A DNA stretch of 64,000 nucleotides, taken from Paludibacter propionicigenes WB4. Its GTDB lineage: Bacteria > Bacteroidota > Bacteroidia > Bacteroidales > Paludibacteraceae. Position 1 is the first letter of the stretch; each line of letters begins with the position of its first letter. Shown here in pieces: positions 41,891-51,551 of this stretch. Position numbers and translations under genes: made by a program. The stretch spans positions 2,852,001 through 2,916,000 of the forward strand of contig NC_014734.1 in assembly GCF_000183135.1 (NCBI RefSeq), read 5' to 3'. The notes under the pieces were generated by a model, which searched no databases, was not told the origin of the DNA, and saw only the letters and a program-made list of their open reading frames with translations.

Positions 41891-43987
41891 ATGGATCTCT
41901 CCTCACAAGACATAAAATTCCTGCCCGGTGTAGGACCGAAAAAAGCGGATTTGCTCAACAAAGAGCTTGGCATACGCAGTGCCGAGGATTTGTTGCGCCA
42001 CTACCCTTACAAATATGTGGACAGGAGCAGGTTTTATTACCTCCACGAAATATCCGAAGACATGCCTTTTATTCAGGTAAAAGGGCAAATTATCCGTTTC
42101 GAAAAAGTAGGCGAAGGACCTACGCAACGGTTGACAGCCATTTTTACCGATGGGCGTGAAACCATAGAACTGGTTTGGTTTAAAGGCGTAAAATACGTTA
42201 TTGATAAGTACAAAACAGGAGTTCAGTACGTTGTTTTCGGTAAACCATCGCCATTCAACGGACGGTTCAACATTGTTCATCCCGAGATAGAGTTGGTATC
42301 GCAGTTGCCACCACCCGAGCAAATGGGACTCCAACCATTTTACAATACATCGGAAAAAATGAAAAACAGTTTTCTGAATTCGAAGATGCTTCAGAAAATC
42401 ATTTTCCCGGTTATTCAGTCTATCAAGCCCGGCATCCCCGATACACTTCCGGCGTATCTGCTTCAGAAATTTGCACTTATGAACCTCACCGAATCGCTGG
42501 TGAACGTTCATTTTCCCAAAAATGCCAATGCGCTCAACAAAGCCCGTCAGCGACTAAAGTTCGAGGAGCTTTTTTATATTCAGCTGAATATCCTGCAACA
42601 AACCAAGTGGCGCGACCAACATTTCAAAGGGTTTGTTTTCGGGCAAATAGGACATTATTTCAATACTTTCTTCAAAGATTTTCTTCCGTTCGAACTTACC
42701 GGCGCTCAAAAACGGGTGTTACGCGAAATTCGCATCGATGTTGCTTCGGGTCGTCAAATGAACCGCCTGCTGCAAGGCGATGTGGGAAGTGGAAAAACTC
42801 TCGTAGCGCTGATGGCTATGCTTATGGCTGTGGACAATGGCTTTCAGGCATGCATCATGGCTCCTACCGAAATTCTGGCTACGCAACATTTTGCCAGCCT
42901 GACAGAATTTTTAGGCGATATGGGCGTTAGTGTAGCATTGCTTACCGGCTCTACTCGCCCCAAAGCCCGCGTGGAGCTGCACGAGAAACTCCGCAGCGGC
43001 GAGTTGAACATTCTCATAGGAACACACGCACTGATTGAAGACACGGTGCAATTCAGCAACCTGGGCCTGGTGGTTATCGACGAGCAACATCGATTCGGCG
43101 TAGAGCAACGCGCCCGGCTTTGGCGGAAAAACGTTCAGCCGCCACACATACTGGTAATGACTGCTACACCTATTCCGCGGACATTGGCCATGACGCTTTA
43201 TGGTGATTTAAGCGTTTCGGTGATTGATGAATTGCCACCCGGACGAAAACCGATTCAGACTTACCATTACTACGAAAATAAGCGGCAGGGTCTCAACCAG
43301 TTTATTGCCAAACAGGTAGAAGCCGGAAGGCAAATTTATATCGTGTATCCGCTCATTCAGGAATCGGAAAAAATTGATTTACAAAACCTGGAAACGGGTT
43401 ATGAATATATGCGCGAAGTGTTTCCAACGTACACAATCAGCAAAGTGCATGGCAAATTGAAGCCCGCAGAAAAAGACCACGAGATGCAAAAATTCGTAAC
43501 GGGTCAAACCCAGATAATGGTTGCCACCACGGTGATAGAAGTAGGGGTAAATGTACCCAATGCATCGGTGATGGTGATAGAAAGTGCACAACGATTTGGC
43601 CTGTCGCAGTTGCATCAGTTGAGGGGCAGAGTAGGGCGTGGAGCCGAGCAGTCTTTTTGTATTTTATTAACAGATTATAAGCTGGCTTCGGACACCCGCA
43701 AGCGCATGGAAATTATGGTTAGAACCAACGATGGTTTTGAAATTTCGGAGGCCGACCTGAAGCTTCGCGGACCCGGCGATTTGGAAGGAACGCAACAAAG
43801 CGGTTTGCCTTTCGACCTGAAAATAGCCAACTTGGCTCAGGATGGAAAAATGTTGGAGATAGCCCGAAACGCTGCCATGGAAATTCTGGAAGATGACCCG
43901 CAACTAATCAAAACTGAGAACAGGGTGTTGGCTACACAATTAAGAAAAATGAAAACGAATACCTTAAATTGGGGTTCAATTAGTTAA
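41891..43987 (+). CDS. recG: ATP-dependent DNA helicase RecG
   Basis: 698 residues. RecG remodels stalled forks and Holliday junctions. The N-terminal wedge/OB region holds IKFLPGVGPKKADLLNKELG and the FNIVHPEIELV strand. Helicase motifs: Walker A LLQGDVGSGKTLVALMAM (near residue 297), DEQHRFGVEQRARLW as motif II, MTATPIPRTLAMTLYGDLSV as motif III, and ATTVIEVGVNVPNASVM with QLHQLRGRVGRG as motifs V and VI. Normal length. Third gene of the ispD-acyltransferase-recG run. Confidence 0.97.
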   Translation: MDLSSQDIKFLPGVGPKKADLLNKELGIRSAEDLLRHYPYKYVDRSRFYYLHEISEDMPFIQVKGQIIRFEKVGEGPTQRLTAIFTDGRETIELVWFKGVKYVIDKYKTGVQYVVFGKPSPFNGRFNIVHPEIELVSQLPPPEQMGLQPFYNTSEKMKNSFLNSKMLQKIIFPVIQSIKPGIPDTLPAYLLQKFALMNLTESLVNVHFPKNANALNKARQRLKFEELFYIQLNILQQTKWRDQHFKGFVFGQIGHYFNTFFKDFLPFELTGAQKRVLREIRIDVASGRQMNRLLQGDVGSGKTLVALMAMLMAVDNGFQACIMAPTEILATQHFASLTEFLGDMGVSVALLTGSTRPKARVELHEKLRSGELNILIGTHALIEDTVQFSNLGLVVIDEQHRFGVEQRARLWRKNVQPPHILVMTATPIPRTLAMTLYGDLSVSVIDELPPGRKPIQTYHYYENKRQGLNQFIAKQVEAGRQIYIVYPLIQESEKIDLQNLETGYEYMREVFPTYTISKVHGKLKPAEKDHEMQKFVTGQTQIMVATTVIEVGVNVPNASVMVIESAQRFGLSQLHQLRGRVGRGAEQSFCILLTDYKLASDTRKRMEIMVRTNDGFEISEADLKLRGPGDLEGTQQSGLPFDLKIANLAQDGKMLEIARNAAMEILEDDPQLIKTENRVLATQLRKMKTNTLNWGSIS

Positions 43988-44002
43988 GAAAATAGAATTT
44001 CT

Positions 44003-44033
44003 TTTGTATGAACGAGCCATTTCTTTATTTTTG
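44003..44033 (+). promoter_or_regulatory. Exact consensus promoter of ndk
   Basis: TTTG at 44003-44006, 19 bases, TATTTTTG at 44026-44033: exact TTTG-N19-TAnnTTTG. Transcription near 44040 gives a leader of about 38 bases before ndk. Confidence 0.8.
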
Positions 44034-44077
44034 GACAACTTTAAATCACACAATTTATAATTACTTATTAAAATCAA

Positions 44078-44542
44078 ATGGAAAAAACACTTGTAATAAT
44101 TAAACCCGGAGCCATACAGCGTGGATTAGTGGGTGAAGTAATCAGACGTTTCGAACAAAAAGGATTACAACTTTGTGGATTAAAAATGCTGCAACTAACA
44201 GACGAAATTCTGGAAGAACATTACGCACACATTGTGGATAAACCCTTTTTCCCACGGGTTAAAGCAGCCATGAAGGCCACTCCGGTCATTGTTTGCTGCC
44301 TCAAAGGTATGGACGCAGTGCATGTGGTGCATCGTCTTGCCGGAGCTACCAACGGACGCGAAGCTGCCATGGGAACCATGCGTGGAGATTATAGCATGAG
44401 CGTTCAGTGGAACATTATACATACTTCCGATTCCATAAAAACTGCCGACCTGGAGTTAGCCCGTTTTTTTAAGGAAGGAGAAATTTTCGAATACAAACAA
44501 TCATATTTGGAATACATATATTCCGAGGACGAAATTATATAA
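44078..44542 (+). CDS. ndk: Nucleoside diphosphate kinase
   Basis: Exchanges the gamma phosphate between nucleoside triphosphates and diphosphates through a phosphohistidine. 154 residues, normal length. Motifs: EKTLVIIKPGAIQRGLVGEV at the N-terminus, RLAGATNGREAAMGTMRGDY, and the active-site histidine in WNIIHTSDSIKTADLELARF. Own promoter; the M23 peptidase gene follows by 45 bases. Confidence 0.97.
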   Translation: MEKTLVIIKPGAIQRGLVGEVIRRFEQKGLQLCGLKMLQLTDEILEEHYAHIVDKPFFPRVKAAMKATPVIVCCLKGMDAVHVVHRLAGATNGREAAMGTMRGDYSMSVQWNIIHTSDSIKTADLELARFFKEGEIFEYKQSYLEYIYSEDEII

Positions 44543-44587
44543 CAATAAAACTCATTCTGAACATTAAATCAGGACAACTAAAAATTC

Positions 44588-45451
44588 ATGTTTATTTTCT
44601 CAAAAAAAACTCTTTTACTCATAATTCTTTTCACCTCAGTTTGGGGTGCAAATGCTCAACATATCAATTACAGTCTGATTCCGAAAAAAGATACAGTCAA
44701 CATTTACCAGGAAATGTTGAACGATCAATCGGATGATTTGATGGAAAACCATCCGGCTGAGGACATCTACAATAACATCTGGAGGAGCGACCGCGTCAAC
44801 CCCTATAAAATTCCGATTGACAGCATGCCCGATTCTGTTCGGATTGACTGTTCTAATTTTGTAGTACCTGTTCGCGGAGCCGTTACTTCGGAATTCGGAC
44901 CACGCCGCTATCGTTTCCATTATGGTATTGATCTCAGGCTGAAAGTGGGTGATTCGGTACGTTGTGCATTCAAAGGAAAAATCAGAATTATTGATTATGA
45001 AGCCAGAGGATATGGACATTACATAGTTGTTCGCCACGATAACGGGCTGGAAACTGTTTACGGACATCTCTCTGAAGTGCTGGTAACCCTTAATCAAACG
45101 GTAAAAGCCGGTCAGCTCATTGCGTATGGTGGTAATACCGGACATTCCACCGGACCACACCTTCATTTCGAAACACGATACATAGGCAATGCTATTAACC
45201 CGGCTCATATTGTCAATTTCAACACCGGATTGGTACACGAACGAACGTATCTGCTGACCAAGAAAAATGCTTTTTACTATCAGCACGAGGTAAAATCATT
45301 TGTATCTGCTAAATACTACAAAGTCAAAAAACACGATACTTTATCGCGCGTGGCTGCACGTAACGGAACCAGTGTGAAAGCCCTGTGCAGGTTGAATGGT
45401 TTAAAAACTAAAGCCAAAATAAAACCGGGTCAACGATTGAGAATAAGATAA
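44588..45451 (+). CDS. M23 metallopeptidase with LysM domain
   Basis: 287 residues. Signal peptide ILFTSVWGANAQ. The LytM/M23 domain has the zinc ligands in FHYGIDLRLKVGDSVRCAF and HSTGPHLHFETRYIGN, with GYGHYIVVRHDNGLETVYGH between. The C-terminal LysM domain is YKVKKHDTLSRVAARNGTSV to IKPGQRLRIR. Both HxxxD and HxH are intact, so it should be an active peptidoglycan endopeptidase, or an activator of amidases, in the periplasm. Confidence 0.92.
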   Translation: MFIFSKKTLLLIILFTSVWGANAQHINYSLIPKKDTVNIYQEMLNDQSDDLMENHPAEDIYNNIWRSDRVNPYKIPIDSMPDSVRIDCSNFVVPVRGAVTSEFGPRRYRFHYGIDLRLKVGDSVRCAFKGKIRIIDYEARGYGHYIVVRHDNGLETVYGHLSEVLVTLNQTVKAGQLIAYGGNTGHSTGPHLHFETRYIGNAINPAHIVNFNTGLVHERTYLLTKKNAFYYQHEVKSFVSAKYYKVKKHDTLSRVAARNGTSVKALCRLNGLKTKAKIKPGQRLRIR

Positions 45452-45544
45452 CTTGAATTTAGATTTCTGATCTACGATTTTAAACAAAAAGGAAGTAGTA
45501 ATGTCTGGTTATCTGTATTTTGATATCAAAAAGAGATAACCAAT

Positions 45545-45560
45545 CTTGTAACCCGTAACT
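45545..45560. repeat. Interspersed 16-bp repeat CTTGTAACCCGTAACT, copy 2
   Basis: Identical to 38461-38476; lies between the convergent M23 and ahcY genes. Confidence 0.6.
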
Positions 45561-45579
45561 ATTTACTTGTAACTAATTC

Positions 45580-47001
45580 CTAATATCTGTAATGTTCCGG
45601 TTTGTAAGGTCCGTTAGCATTTACCCCAATGTATTCAGCTTGTTCAGGAGTAAGTACGGTTAACTTTACACCCAATTGCTCCAGGTGTAAACGTGCTACT
45701 TCTTCGTCCAAATGCTTTGGCAGACGATAAACATCAACTGCGTAATCTTTGGTGAATAATTCTATTTGTGCCAATGTCTGGTTGGTAAACGAGTTACTCA
45801 TTACAAATGATGGGTGACCGGTAGCACAACCAAGATTTACCAAGCGACCATCGGCCAACAGCAATACGCATTTTCCGTCAGGGAAAATATATTTATCAAC
45901 CTGAGGTTTGATGTTTACACATTCAATGCCCGGATATTGTTTCAACTTTTCTACCTGAATTTCGTTATCGAAGTGACCGATGTTACAAATGATAGCGGCA
46001 TCTTTCATTTTTTCGATATGTTCTATGCGGATAATGTCTCTGTTTCCTGTAGTGGTTACGTAGATATTTCCTTCGGCCAAAGCTTCTTCGATGGTGGTTA
46101 CCTGAAAACCTTCCATGCTAGCCTGAAGTGCACAAATAGGATCAATTTCGGTAACAATGACACGAGCTCCGTATGCCAACATAGAGCGTGCACAACCTTT
46201 ACCTACATCACCATATCCGCAAACAACAACCACTTTACCTGCCAACATGATGTCGGTCGCGCGTTTGATACCATCCGCCAATGATTCGCGGCAACCGTAC
46301 AGGTTATCGAATTTAGATTTGGTAACCGAGTCATTTACGTTGAAAGCAGGGAATAACAGTGAGCCTTCTTCCAGCATTTGGTACAAACGGTGAACTCCGG
46401 TAGTGGTTTCTTCAGACACACCACGAATTTCTGGTATCATGCGGGACCAAATGCTGCTGTCTTCTTTCAAAACATCTTTCAGGATGGCATACAGTAAACG
46501 TTCGTCATCGCCACCGGCAGCTTTATCAAGTACCTTAGCATCTTTTTCGGCTGCACCACCCACATGAATCATCATGGTAGCATCGCCTCCGTCGTCAACA
46601 ATAACAGTCGGACCTTTGTGTCCTTCAAAAGTCAATGCCTGAAGTGTACACCACCAGTATTCTTCCAGTGTTTCACCTTTCCACGCAAAAACAGGAACTC
46701 CCGAAGCTGCAATAGCCGCAGCTGCATGATCCTGAGTAGAATAGATGTTACAACTACACCAGCGCACTTCTGCTCCAAGTTCAACCAATGTTTCGATAAG
46801 CACTGCTGTTTGAATAGTCATGTGAAGTGAACCCATGATACGAGCTCCTTTCAACGGTTTTTGCTGACCATATTTTGCACGCAACGCCATCAAACCCGGC
46901 ATTTCTTTTTCGGCTAATTCTATTTCTTTGCGACCAAAATCGGCCAACGACATGTCAGCTACTTTATAAGGCAAAGCGCTGAATAATTCGGATGTACTCA
47001 T
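45580..47001 (-). CDS. ahcY: Adenosylhomocysteinase
   Basis: Hydrolyses S-adenosylhomocysteine to adenosine and homocysteine, clearing product inhibition of methyltransferases. Start at 47001 ([20 protein letters not shown]); the open frame to 47244 reads through the divergent promoter region and into the TatD-type gene. 473 residues, typical length. NAD-binding motif [20 protein letters not shown], the upstream [11 protein letters not shown] segment, [11 protein letters not shown] and the C-terminal [10 protein letters not shown] (essential lysine/tyrosine) are all present. Divergent from the TatD-type hydrolase, with -7 elements on both strands. Confidence 0.97.
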   Translation of the reverse strand: MSTSELFSALPYKVADMSLADFGRKEIELAEKEMPGLMALRAKYGQQKPLKGARIMGSLHMTIQTAVLIETLVELGAEVRWCSCNIYSTQDHAAAAIAASGVPVFAWKGETLEEYWWCTLQALTFEGHKGPTVIVDDGGDATMMIHVGGAAEKDAKVLDKAAGGDDERLLYAILKDVLKEDSSIWSRMIPEIRGVSEETTTGVHRLYQMLEEGSLLFPAFNVNDSVTKSKFDNLYGCRESLADGIKRATDIMLAGKVVVVCGYGDVGKGCARSMLAYGARVIVTEIDPICALQASMEGFQVTTIEEALAEGNIYVTTTGNRDIIRIEHIEKMKDAAIICNIGHFDNEIQVEKLKQYPGIECVNIKPQVDKYIFPDGKCVLLLADGRLVNLGCATGHPSFVMSNSFTNQTLAQIELFTKDYAVDVYRLPKHLDEEVARLHLEQLGVKLTVLTPEQAEYIGVNANGPYKPEHYRY

Positions 47002-47043
47002 GTTTATTTTTATGTGTTTTATTTTAATTCTGATTTGGGAGTG

Positions 47044-47051
47044 CAAAGATA
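47044..47051 (-). promoter_or_regulatory. ahcY -7 element (TATCTTTG)
   Basis: TATCTTTGC on the minus strand, about 43 bases upstream of the ahcY ATG. Supports the short start at 47001. Confidence 0.6.
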
Positions 47052-47072
47052 CATGTTTTCGACGGAAATATT

Positions 47073-47080
47073 TATCTTTG
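47073..47080 (+). promoter_or_regulatory. TatD-type gene -7 element (TATCTTTG)
   Basis: TATCTTTG on the plus strand 22 bases from the divergent ahcY -7 element. Excludes the upstream ATG at 47014 and supports 47107. Confidence 0.6.
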
Positions 47081-47106
47081 TTGACAATAGATTTATATTC
47101 AGTACT

Positions 47107-47742
47107 ATGTTTGTTGATATTCATACCCACAATTCGTTTACAACGGATGTTCCAGCCGTTCGGAATCTTACTTTTCAGGAAGCAGAAATCCTGTTTTCGA
47201 GCAATGAAAAGGGATTGTTTTCCGTTGGCATTCATCCGTGGCATGCCGATCTTTTCAGCGCTACATTATTTGCCAAACTGAAGCATTGGACTAAGAGCAA
47301 ACGTCTGGTGGCGATTGGTGAATGCGGACTCGACAAGCACTGCAACATTCCTCTGGATGTGCAGCAGTATGCATTCGAACAACAAATAGCACTCTCCGAA
47401 CAAACTGAAAAACCTCTGATAATTCACTGTGTAGGCTGTTTCAATGAGTTGTTTGAGATAAAAAAGAAAATCAATCCCCGGCAATTGTGGATAATTCATG
47501 GTTTCAGGGCGAAACCCCAACTGGCAATGCAGGCATTAAAAGCCGGATGCGCACTTTCGTTCGGAGAGCATTTCAACGAAGAAAGTGTACGCTTAACTCC
47601 TCTTGAAAAACTTTATGTCGAAACAGACGAAAGTCAGACACCGATAAGCGAAATTTACAGGCACATTGCGCAGATAAAGAGCACTGACCCTGACTTTTTG
47701 ATTGCCGGAGAGCACTTTTTTAGTGCTGTCTCGACCTTATAA
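47107..47742 (+). CDS. TatD-family metal-dependent hydrolase
   Basis: Start at 47107 ([20 protein letters not shown]) after the promoter. 211 residues, somewhat shorter than typical TatD (about 260). Metal-site motifs: [35 protein letters not shown] and YVETDES near the C-terminus. TatD proteins are 3'-5' DNases or phosphoesterases of the amidohydrolase fold. The AlaGlyHis... segment after residue 150 is compact, so a small TatD-like subfamily rather than canonical TatD is likely. Confidence 0.85.
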   Translation: MFVDIHTHNSFTTDVPAVRNLTFQEAEILFSSNEKGLFSVGIHPWHADLFSATLFAKLKHWTKSKRLVAIGECGLDKHCNIPLDVQQYAFEQQIALSEQTEKPLIIHCVGCFNELFEIKKKINPRQLWIIHGFRAKPQLAMQALKAGCALSFGEHFNEESVRLTPLEKLYVETDESQTPISEIYRHIAQIKSTDPDFLIAGEHFFSAVSTL

Positions 47743-47819
47743 CCCACATTTCTGATTAAAATTACTATTAGTTGGCATTAATTATTTGTTTATTACTAAT
47801 TTTTAATTACTTATTATTG

Positions 47820-47827
47820 TATCTTTG
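47820..47827 (+). promoter_or_regulatory. -7 element (TATCTTTG) of the CtpA-type protease gene
   Basis: TATCTTTGC about 27 bases upstream of the ATG at 47854. No TTTG at 19 bases. Confidence 0.55.
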
Positions 47828-47853
47828 CGTTCCGTTTTCAAATTAACGCAGAC

Positions 47854-49575
47854 ATGAAAAAGACAGTTCCATTTTTATTTTTCCTTATTTTTACACCTGT
47901 GCTTATCGCTCAGGGATTTTCTTCATTGCAGCAACGCAAATTAGCCAATGCACTTACCGCTATTTCAAACCTATATGTCGATAGCATCAATGATAAAAAA
48001 TTGGTTGAAAGTACAATACAATCAGTATTGAAAGAGTTGGATCCGCACTCATCTTATATTTCGAAAGAAGAGGTAGATAGAGTAAACGAGCCGCTCGAAG
48101 GCAGTTTCGAAGGTGTGGGTATTCAGTTTCAAATGTTTCAGGATTCGCTGTTGGTTGTTCAAACCGTAGCCGGTTGTCCTGCCGAAAAGGTTGGTGTACT
48201 TCCTGGAGACCGCATTATCTATATCAATAATGAATTGGTAGCCGGTGTAAAAATGGAAAGTTCGGGTATTTTTAAACGGCTTCGTGGACCTAAAGGAACC
48301 GAAGTTACAGTGAAAATTCGTCGTGCAGGAAAAGCCGGATTGCTGGAATTTAAAATCATACGCGACAAAATTCCTATTCATAGCGTTGACGCCAATTATA
48401 TGATTAATAAAGAGATTGGCTATATAAAAATCAACAATTTCGGAAGCGCAACCGTCAAAGAATTTGAAGATGCTTTGGCTAATCTACAGCAAAAGGGAAT
48501 GAAAAGCCTGATATTAAGCCTTCAGGGCAATGGTGGGGGTTACCTGAATGCAGCTATCGAAATGGCGGATGAGTTTCTTCAAAAGAATAGTCTGATTGTT
48601 TATACCCAGGGATTGAATCAGCCTAAGACCATTGCAGAAGCAACAGCTGTAGGTAATTTTGAGCAAGGCAAAGTAATTGTTCTTGTGGATGAATACTCGG
48701 CTTCTGCCAGCGAAATCCTTTCGGGTGCGCTACAAGACTGGGACAGAGCAATTATTATTGGTCGTCGTACTTTTGGAAAAGGATTGGTTCAGCGCCAGTT
48801 TCCGCTCATTGATGGTTCGATGATGCGACTAACCGTGGCGCGTTATTATACACCTACCGGACGCAGTATACAAAAATCATATAAAGGAGGATACGAAAAA
48901 TATGAAATGGATCTGCTTGACCGTTTCAACAAAGGTGAACTGCTTCATGCCGACAGCATACACTTCCCTGATTCATTGCGCTATCAGACTCTGAGCCTGA
49001 AACGCACTGTATATGGCGGTGGTGGTATTATGCCCGATATTTTTGTGCCGCTTGATACCACGCGTTACACCAATTTCCACAGAAACATTATTGCCAAGGG
49101 AGTTGTAAACAAGGTTTCGGTGCAATATATCGATAAAAATCGTACTGAGTTGAAGAAAAAATATCCTACTTTCGAGAAATTCAAGAAAGAGTATGAAGTT
49201 GATGATGCCCTCCTGAAGCAATTAATCAGTGCGGCTGAAAAAGAAAAAATAAAAATCAACGGATCGGACTCTGTCAACGATGCAACCAGAAATCAACTCC
49301 TTGCTATTAGCGACAAATTCAAAAATGATCATTTGGTAGATAATGAGCTGCTGAAGAAACTGTTGAACTCGGAAAAGAAACCGAACAAAAATGCCGAGCC
49401 TAACGAATTTGAGAAATCAAAACCTCTAATCAAACTTCAGCTAAAAGCTCTGTTGGCTCGCGATTTATGGGATGAAAACGCGTATTACCAAATTATTGAC
49501 GCTGACAACGAATCATTGAAGAAGGCGGTTGAAATCTTGCAAACACCGGGCGCTTACGAGAAAATTCTAAAATAA
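47854..49575 (+). CDS. S41 C-terminal processing peptidase with PDZ domain (CtpA-type)
   Basis: 573 residues with a signal peptide (FLFFLIFTPVLIAQ). A helical region containing KELDPHSSYISKEEVDRVNE leads to a PDZ domain (GVGIQFQMFQDSLLVVQTV; VLPGDRIIYINNELV). The protease core follows with GNGGGYLNAAIEMADEF, catalytic serine in YSASASEILSGALQDWD and lysine in RRTFGKGLVQRQFPL. The C-terminal 170 residues are a charged helical extension found in Bacteroidota homologues. Cleaves C-termini of periplasmic proteins. It is more complete than the S41 gene at 13439, which has no PDZ. Confidence 0.94.
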   Translation: MKKTVPFLFFLIFTPVLIAQGFSSLQQRKLANALTAISNLYVDSINDKKLVESTIQSVLKELDPHSSYISKEEVDRVNEPLEGSFEGVGIQFQMFQDSLLVVQTVAGCPAEKVGVLPGDRIIYINNELVAGVKMESSGIFKRLRGPKGTEVTVKIRRAGKAGLLEFKIIRDKIPIHSVDANYMINKEIGYIKINNFGSATVKEFEDALANLQQKGMKSLILSLQGNGGGYLNAAIEMADEFLQKNSLIVYTQGLNQPKTIAEATAVGNFEQGKVIVLVDEYSASASEILSGALQDWDRAIIIGRRTFGKGLVQRQFPLIDGSMMRLTVARYYTPTGRSIQKSYKGGYEKYEMDLLDRFNKGELLHADSIHFPDSLRYQTLSLKRTVYGGGGIMPDIFVPLDTTRYTNFHRNIIAKGVVNKVSVQYIDKNRTELKKKYPTFEKFKKEYEVDDALLKQLISAAEKEKIKINGSDSVNDATRNQLLAISDKFKNDHLVDNELLKKLLNSEKKPNKNAEPNEFEKSKPLIKLQLKALLARDLWDENAYYQIIDADNESLKKAVEILQTPGAYEKILK

Positions 49576-49580
49576 CAACC

Positions 49581-49619
49581 AATCCCCTATCGGAATCAAC
49601 AACGATCCTTTAGGGGATT
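49581..49619 (+). terminator. Probable terminator after the CtpA-type gene
   Basis: AATCCCCTA pairs with TAGGGGATT (9 bp) across a 21-base loop, ending in TTTCTG. A weak T tract, so termination may be partial and pnuC may receive read-through. Confidence 0.5.
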
Positions 49620-49636
49620 TCTGTATAAAAACAATT

Positions 49637-50218
49637 ATGATTTTAGACTATATACAAAAAAACTGGATAGAAATTGTTGGGGCGATACTCAGCCTTATCT
49701 ATCTGTACCTTTCTATCAACCAAAAAGTAAGCCTGTGGTTTTTTGGGATAGTATCTTCTGTCTTTTATATAGTTGTTTTTTTTCAATCAAAGCTATACGC
49801 CGACATGAGTCTACAGTTTTATTATGTAGTAATAAGCGTATATGGATGGATAAATTGGAAACACGGAAAATCGGGAAATAGAGAAGAACTACCGACAACA
49901 AAAGCATCCGGAACACTTCTGATAAAAATAAGTATCGCCACAGGTTTTATATACCTTGTATACTATTTTGTACTGGCTAAATTCACCGATTCCACAATTC
50001 CCAAAGTAGATTCTCTGGTAGGTGCATTAAGTGTTATCGGCACCTGGATGCTGGCTCGGAAACTGCTTGAAAACTGGATTGTATGGATTGTTGTTGATGG
50101 TCTTTGCGTAGGACTTTATATTTACAAAGAACTATATCCGACAACCGTTCTGTTTGCAATTTACACGGCAATGTCTGTAATCGGATATCGGCAGTGGAAA
50201 AAATCACTCGCTAAATAG
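49637..50218 (+). CDS. pnuC: Nicotinamide riboside/mononucleotide transporter PnuC
   Basis: 193 residues with about seven membrane helices. PnuC features: NWIEIVGAILSLIYLYLSIN at the N-terminus, NQKVSLWFFGIVSSVFYIVV, SVYGWINWKHGKSGN (the W..W substrate motif) and LLENWIVWIVVDGLCVGLYI. In this phylum the family also contains thiamine (PnuT) carriers, but there is no TPP riboswitch in the 61-base leader, and a NadR-like kinase gene lies 800 bases downstream, so nicotinamide riboside is the more likely substrate. Confidence 0.88.
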   Translation: MILDYIQKNWIEIVGAILSLIYLYLSINQKVSLWFFGIVSSVFYIVVFFQSKLYADMSLQFYYVVISVYGWINWKHGKSGNREELPTTKASGTLLIKISIATGFIYLVYYFVLAKFTDSTIPKVDSLVGALSVIGTWMLARKLLENWIVWIVVDGLCVGLYIYKELYPTTVLFAIYTAMSVIGYRQWKKSLAK

Positions 50219-50230
50219 GTCTCTGCGGCA

Positions 50231-50866
50231 TTATTTATAAGCTTCAAGTCCTATTAATCTTTTGTTGTCATTTTTCTTCCAAAACCAATTGTTCAGCTTG
50301 TAGGTTACATAAGCGCTTCCGGCACCCAGAACAGCTCCTGCCAACACATCCGATGGATAATGCACTCCCAGATTCATACGCGAATAACCCACCGAGCAGG
50401 CCCAAAAGTAACTGGGAGCAATTACGTACCACTTCGGGTATTTCAGACTTAACGCAGTGGCTGTGGCAAATGCTACGGATGTATGCGCCGAGGGGAATGA
50501 AGAAGACGATTCTAACTGATAAGCCGTAATATCCGGATAGGCAGTATAAGGTCTGGGGCGGTTTACAAGCTCTTTCATTGAGTAAGCGAGCACTCCACTC
50601 ACTCCTATACTCACTCCTGTGTAGAGAGCACTTTTCAGCAGGTCATCGTTTTTATCAATGATAGCAGCAACTCCTATAACCAAAGGGGTAGACACTGCTA
50701 CAACAGCAGTAGTGTTGGACATGAATTTGGAATACTGTCTGAGCCCATTTGACTGGGAACCATTAATTGTCCTTAGTATCTCTATATCTGCATTTTGTGC
50801 TGAAACTTGCGTACTAAAAATACAAAAAGCACCACAAAGCAGAATAATTGTCGTAAATTTGCACAT
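50231..50866 (-). CDS. PAP2-family phosphatase
   Basis: 211 residues with a signal-like N-terminus (LLCGAFCIFSTQVSAQ) and several hydrophobic helices. The tripartite phosphatase signature is complete: KELVNRPRPY, SSSFPSAHTSVAF and GYSRMNLGVHYPSDVLAGA. Such enzymes dephosphorylate lipid phosphates, for example undecaprenyl pyrophosphate or phosphatidyl-glycerol phosphate, at the membrane. It sits convergent between pnuC and the NadR-like gene on the opposite strand. Confidence 0.92.
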   Translation of the reverse strand: MCKFTTIILLCGAFCIFSTQVSAQNADIEILRTINGSQSNGLRQYSKFMSNTTAVVAVSTPLVIGVAAIIDKNDDLLKSALYTGVSIGVSGVLAYSMKELVNRPRPYTAYPDITAYQLESSSSFPSAHTSVAFATATALSLKYPKWYVIAPSYFWACSVGYSRMNLGVHYPSDVLAGAVLGAGSAYVTYKLNNWFWKKNDNKRLIGLEAYK

Positions 50867-50877
50867 GTTTTTGGTGT

Positions 50878-50885
50878 CAAAGATA
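50878..50885 (-). promoter_or_regulatory. -7 element (TATCTTTG) of the PAP2 gene
   Basis: TATCTTTG ends only 11 bases before the ATG at 50866, so the transcript would be leaderless or nearly so. Confidence 0.55.
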
Positions 50886-51016
50886 AATAAAATATTGGTC
50901 GAACTGTTAGAGAATCATCAAATTGAGTTTAGACTATGCTATTTCGTAGAGAAATATCGTTTTTCGTTTTCTACATCACATGACTACTATCTATAAATTA
51001 GTCGTATTCGCACAAA

Positions 51017-51535
51017 ATGTTTAAAATAGCAATTATCGGCCCGGAATCTACAGGGAAAACAGCACTGGCAAAACAGTTGGCCGAGTATTATAACGCTCCA
51101 TGGGTTCCTGAATATGCGCGCGACTATGTGGAAAATCTGACAAACCCGTACACCTACGAAGACGTTTGTAATATTGCATTAAAACAAATAGAGTTCGAGA
51201 AGTTTTACGAAAATAATGCTTCTGAAGCTAAGTTTGTTTTCTTCGACACTGATTTAATCATCACTAAAGTGTGGTTTTCTTACTGTTTTGATAAAATTCC
51301 CGAGTTTTTATTAGATCAATTACACTCAGGCTTTTTCGACGCCTATCTGCTTTGTGCCCCCGATTTACCTTGGGAGCCGGATCCTGTCAGAGAACACGGT
51401 GAAGACAGAGAGTATTTTTTCAATTGGTACAAAAGAGAAATTGAAGAAACAAAGAAAGCCTATGTTATTATAACCGGAGTTGGGGATCAGCGCATGAAAA
51501 ATGCAATAACTGCTTTACAATCTCTGAAATTCTAA
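51017..51535 (+). CDS. NadR-like AAA ATPase (ribosylnicotinamide kinase-type)
   Basis: 172 residues. P-loop [17 protein letters not shown] at residues 6-22, then [17 protein letters not shown], which matches the NadR kinase domain and its ring-stacking motif, [14 protein letters not shown] as Walker B, and [15 protein letters not shown] as the lid. It lacks the NMN adenylyltransferase and HTH domains of full NadR. Expected to phosphorylate nicotinamide riboside to NMN after PnuC uptake. The cysE gene follows by 17 bases. Confidence 0.85.
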   Translation: MFKIAIIGPESTGKTALAKQLAEYYNAPWVPEYARDYVENLTNPYTYEDVCNIALKQIEFEKFYENNASEAKFVFFDTDLIITKVWFSYCFDKIPEFLLDQLHSGFFDAYLLCAPDLPWEPDPVREHGEDREYFFNWYKREIEETKKAYVIITGVGDQRMKNAITALQSLKF

Positions 51536-51551
51536 ACACTGTTTATATATT

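Noticed and set aside
47002-47244. 81-residue N-terminal extension of adenosylhomocysteinase
   Set aside because: Overlaps the divergent promoters and the TatD-type gene; the family begins at MSTSELFS.
49576-49636. TPP riboswitch upstream of pnuC
   Set aside because: Only 61 bases, occupied by a terminator-like stem; no THI-box sequence seen.
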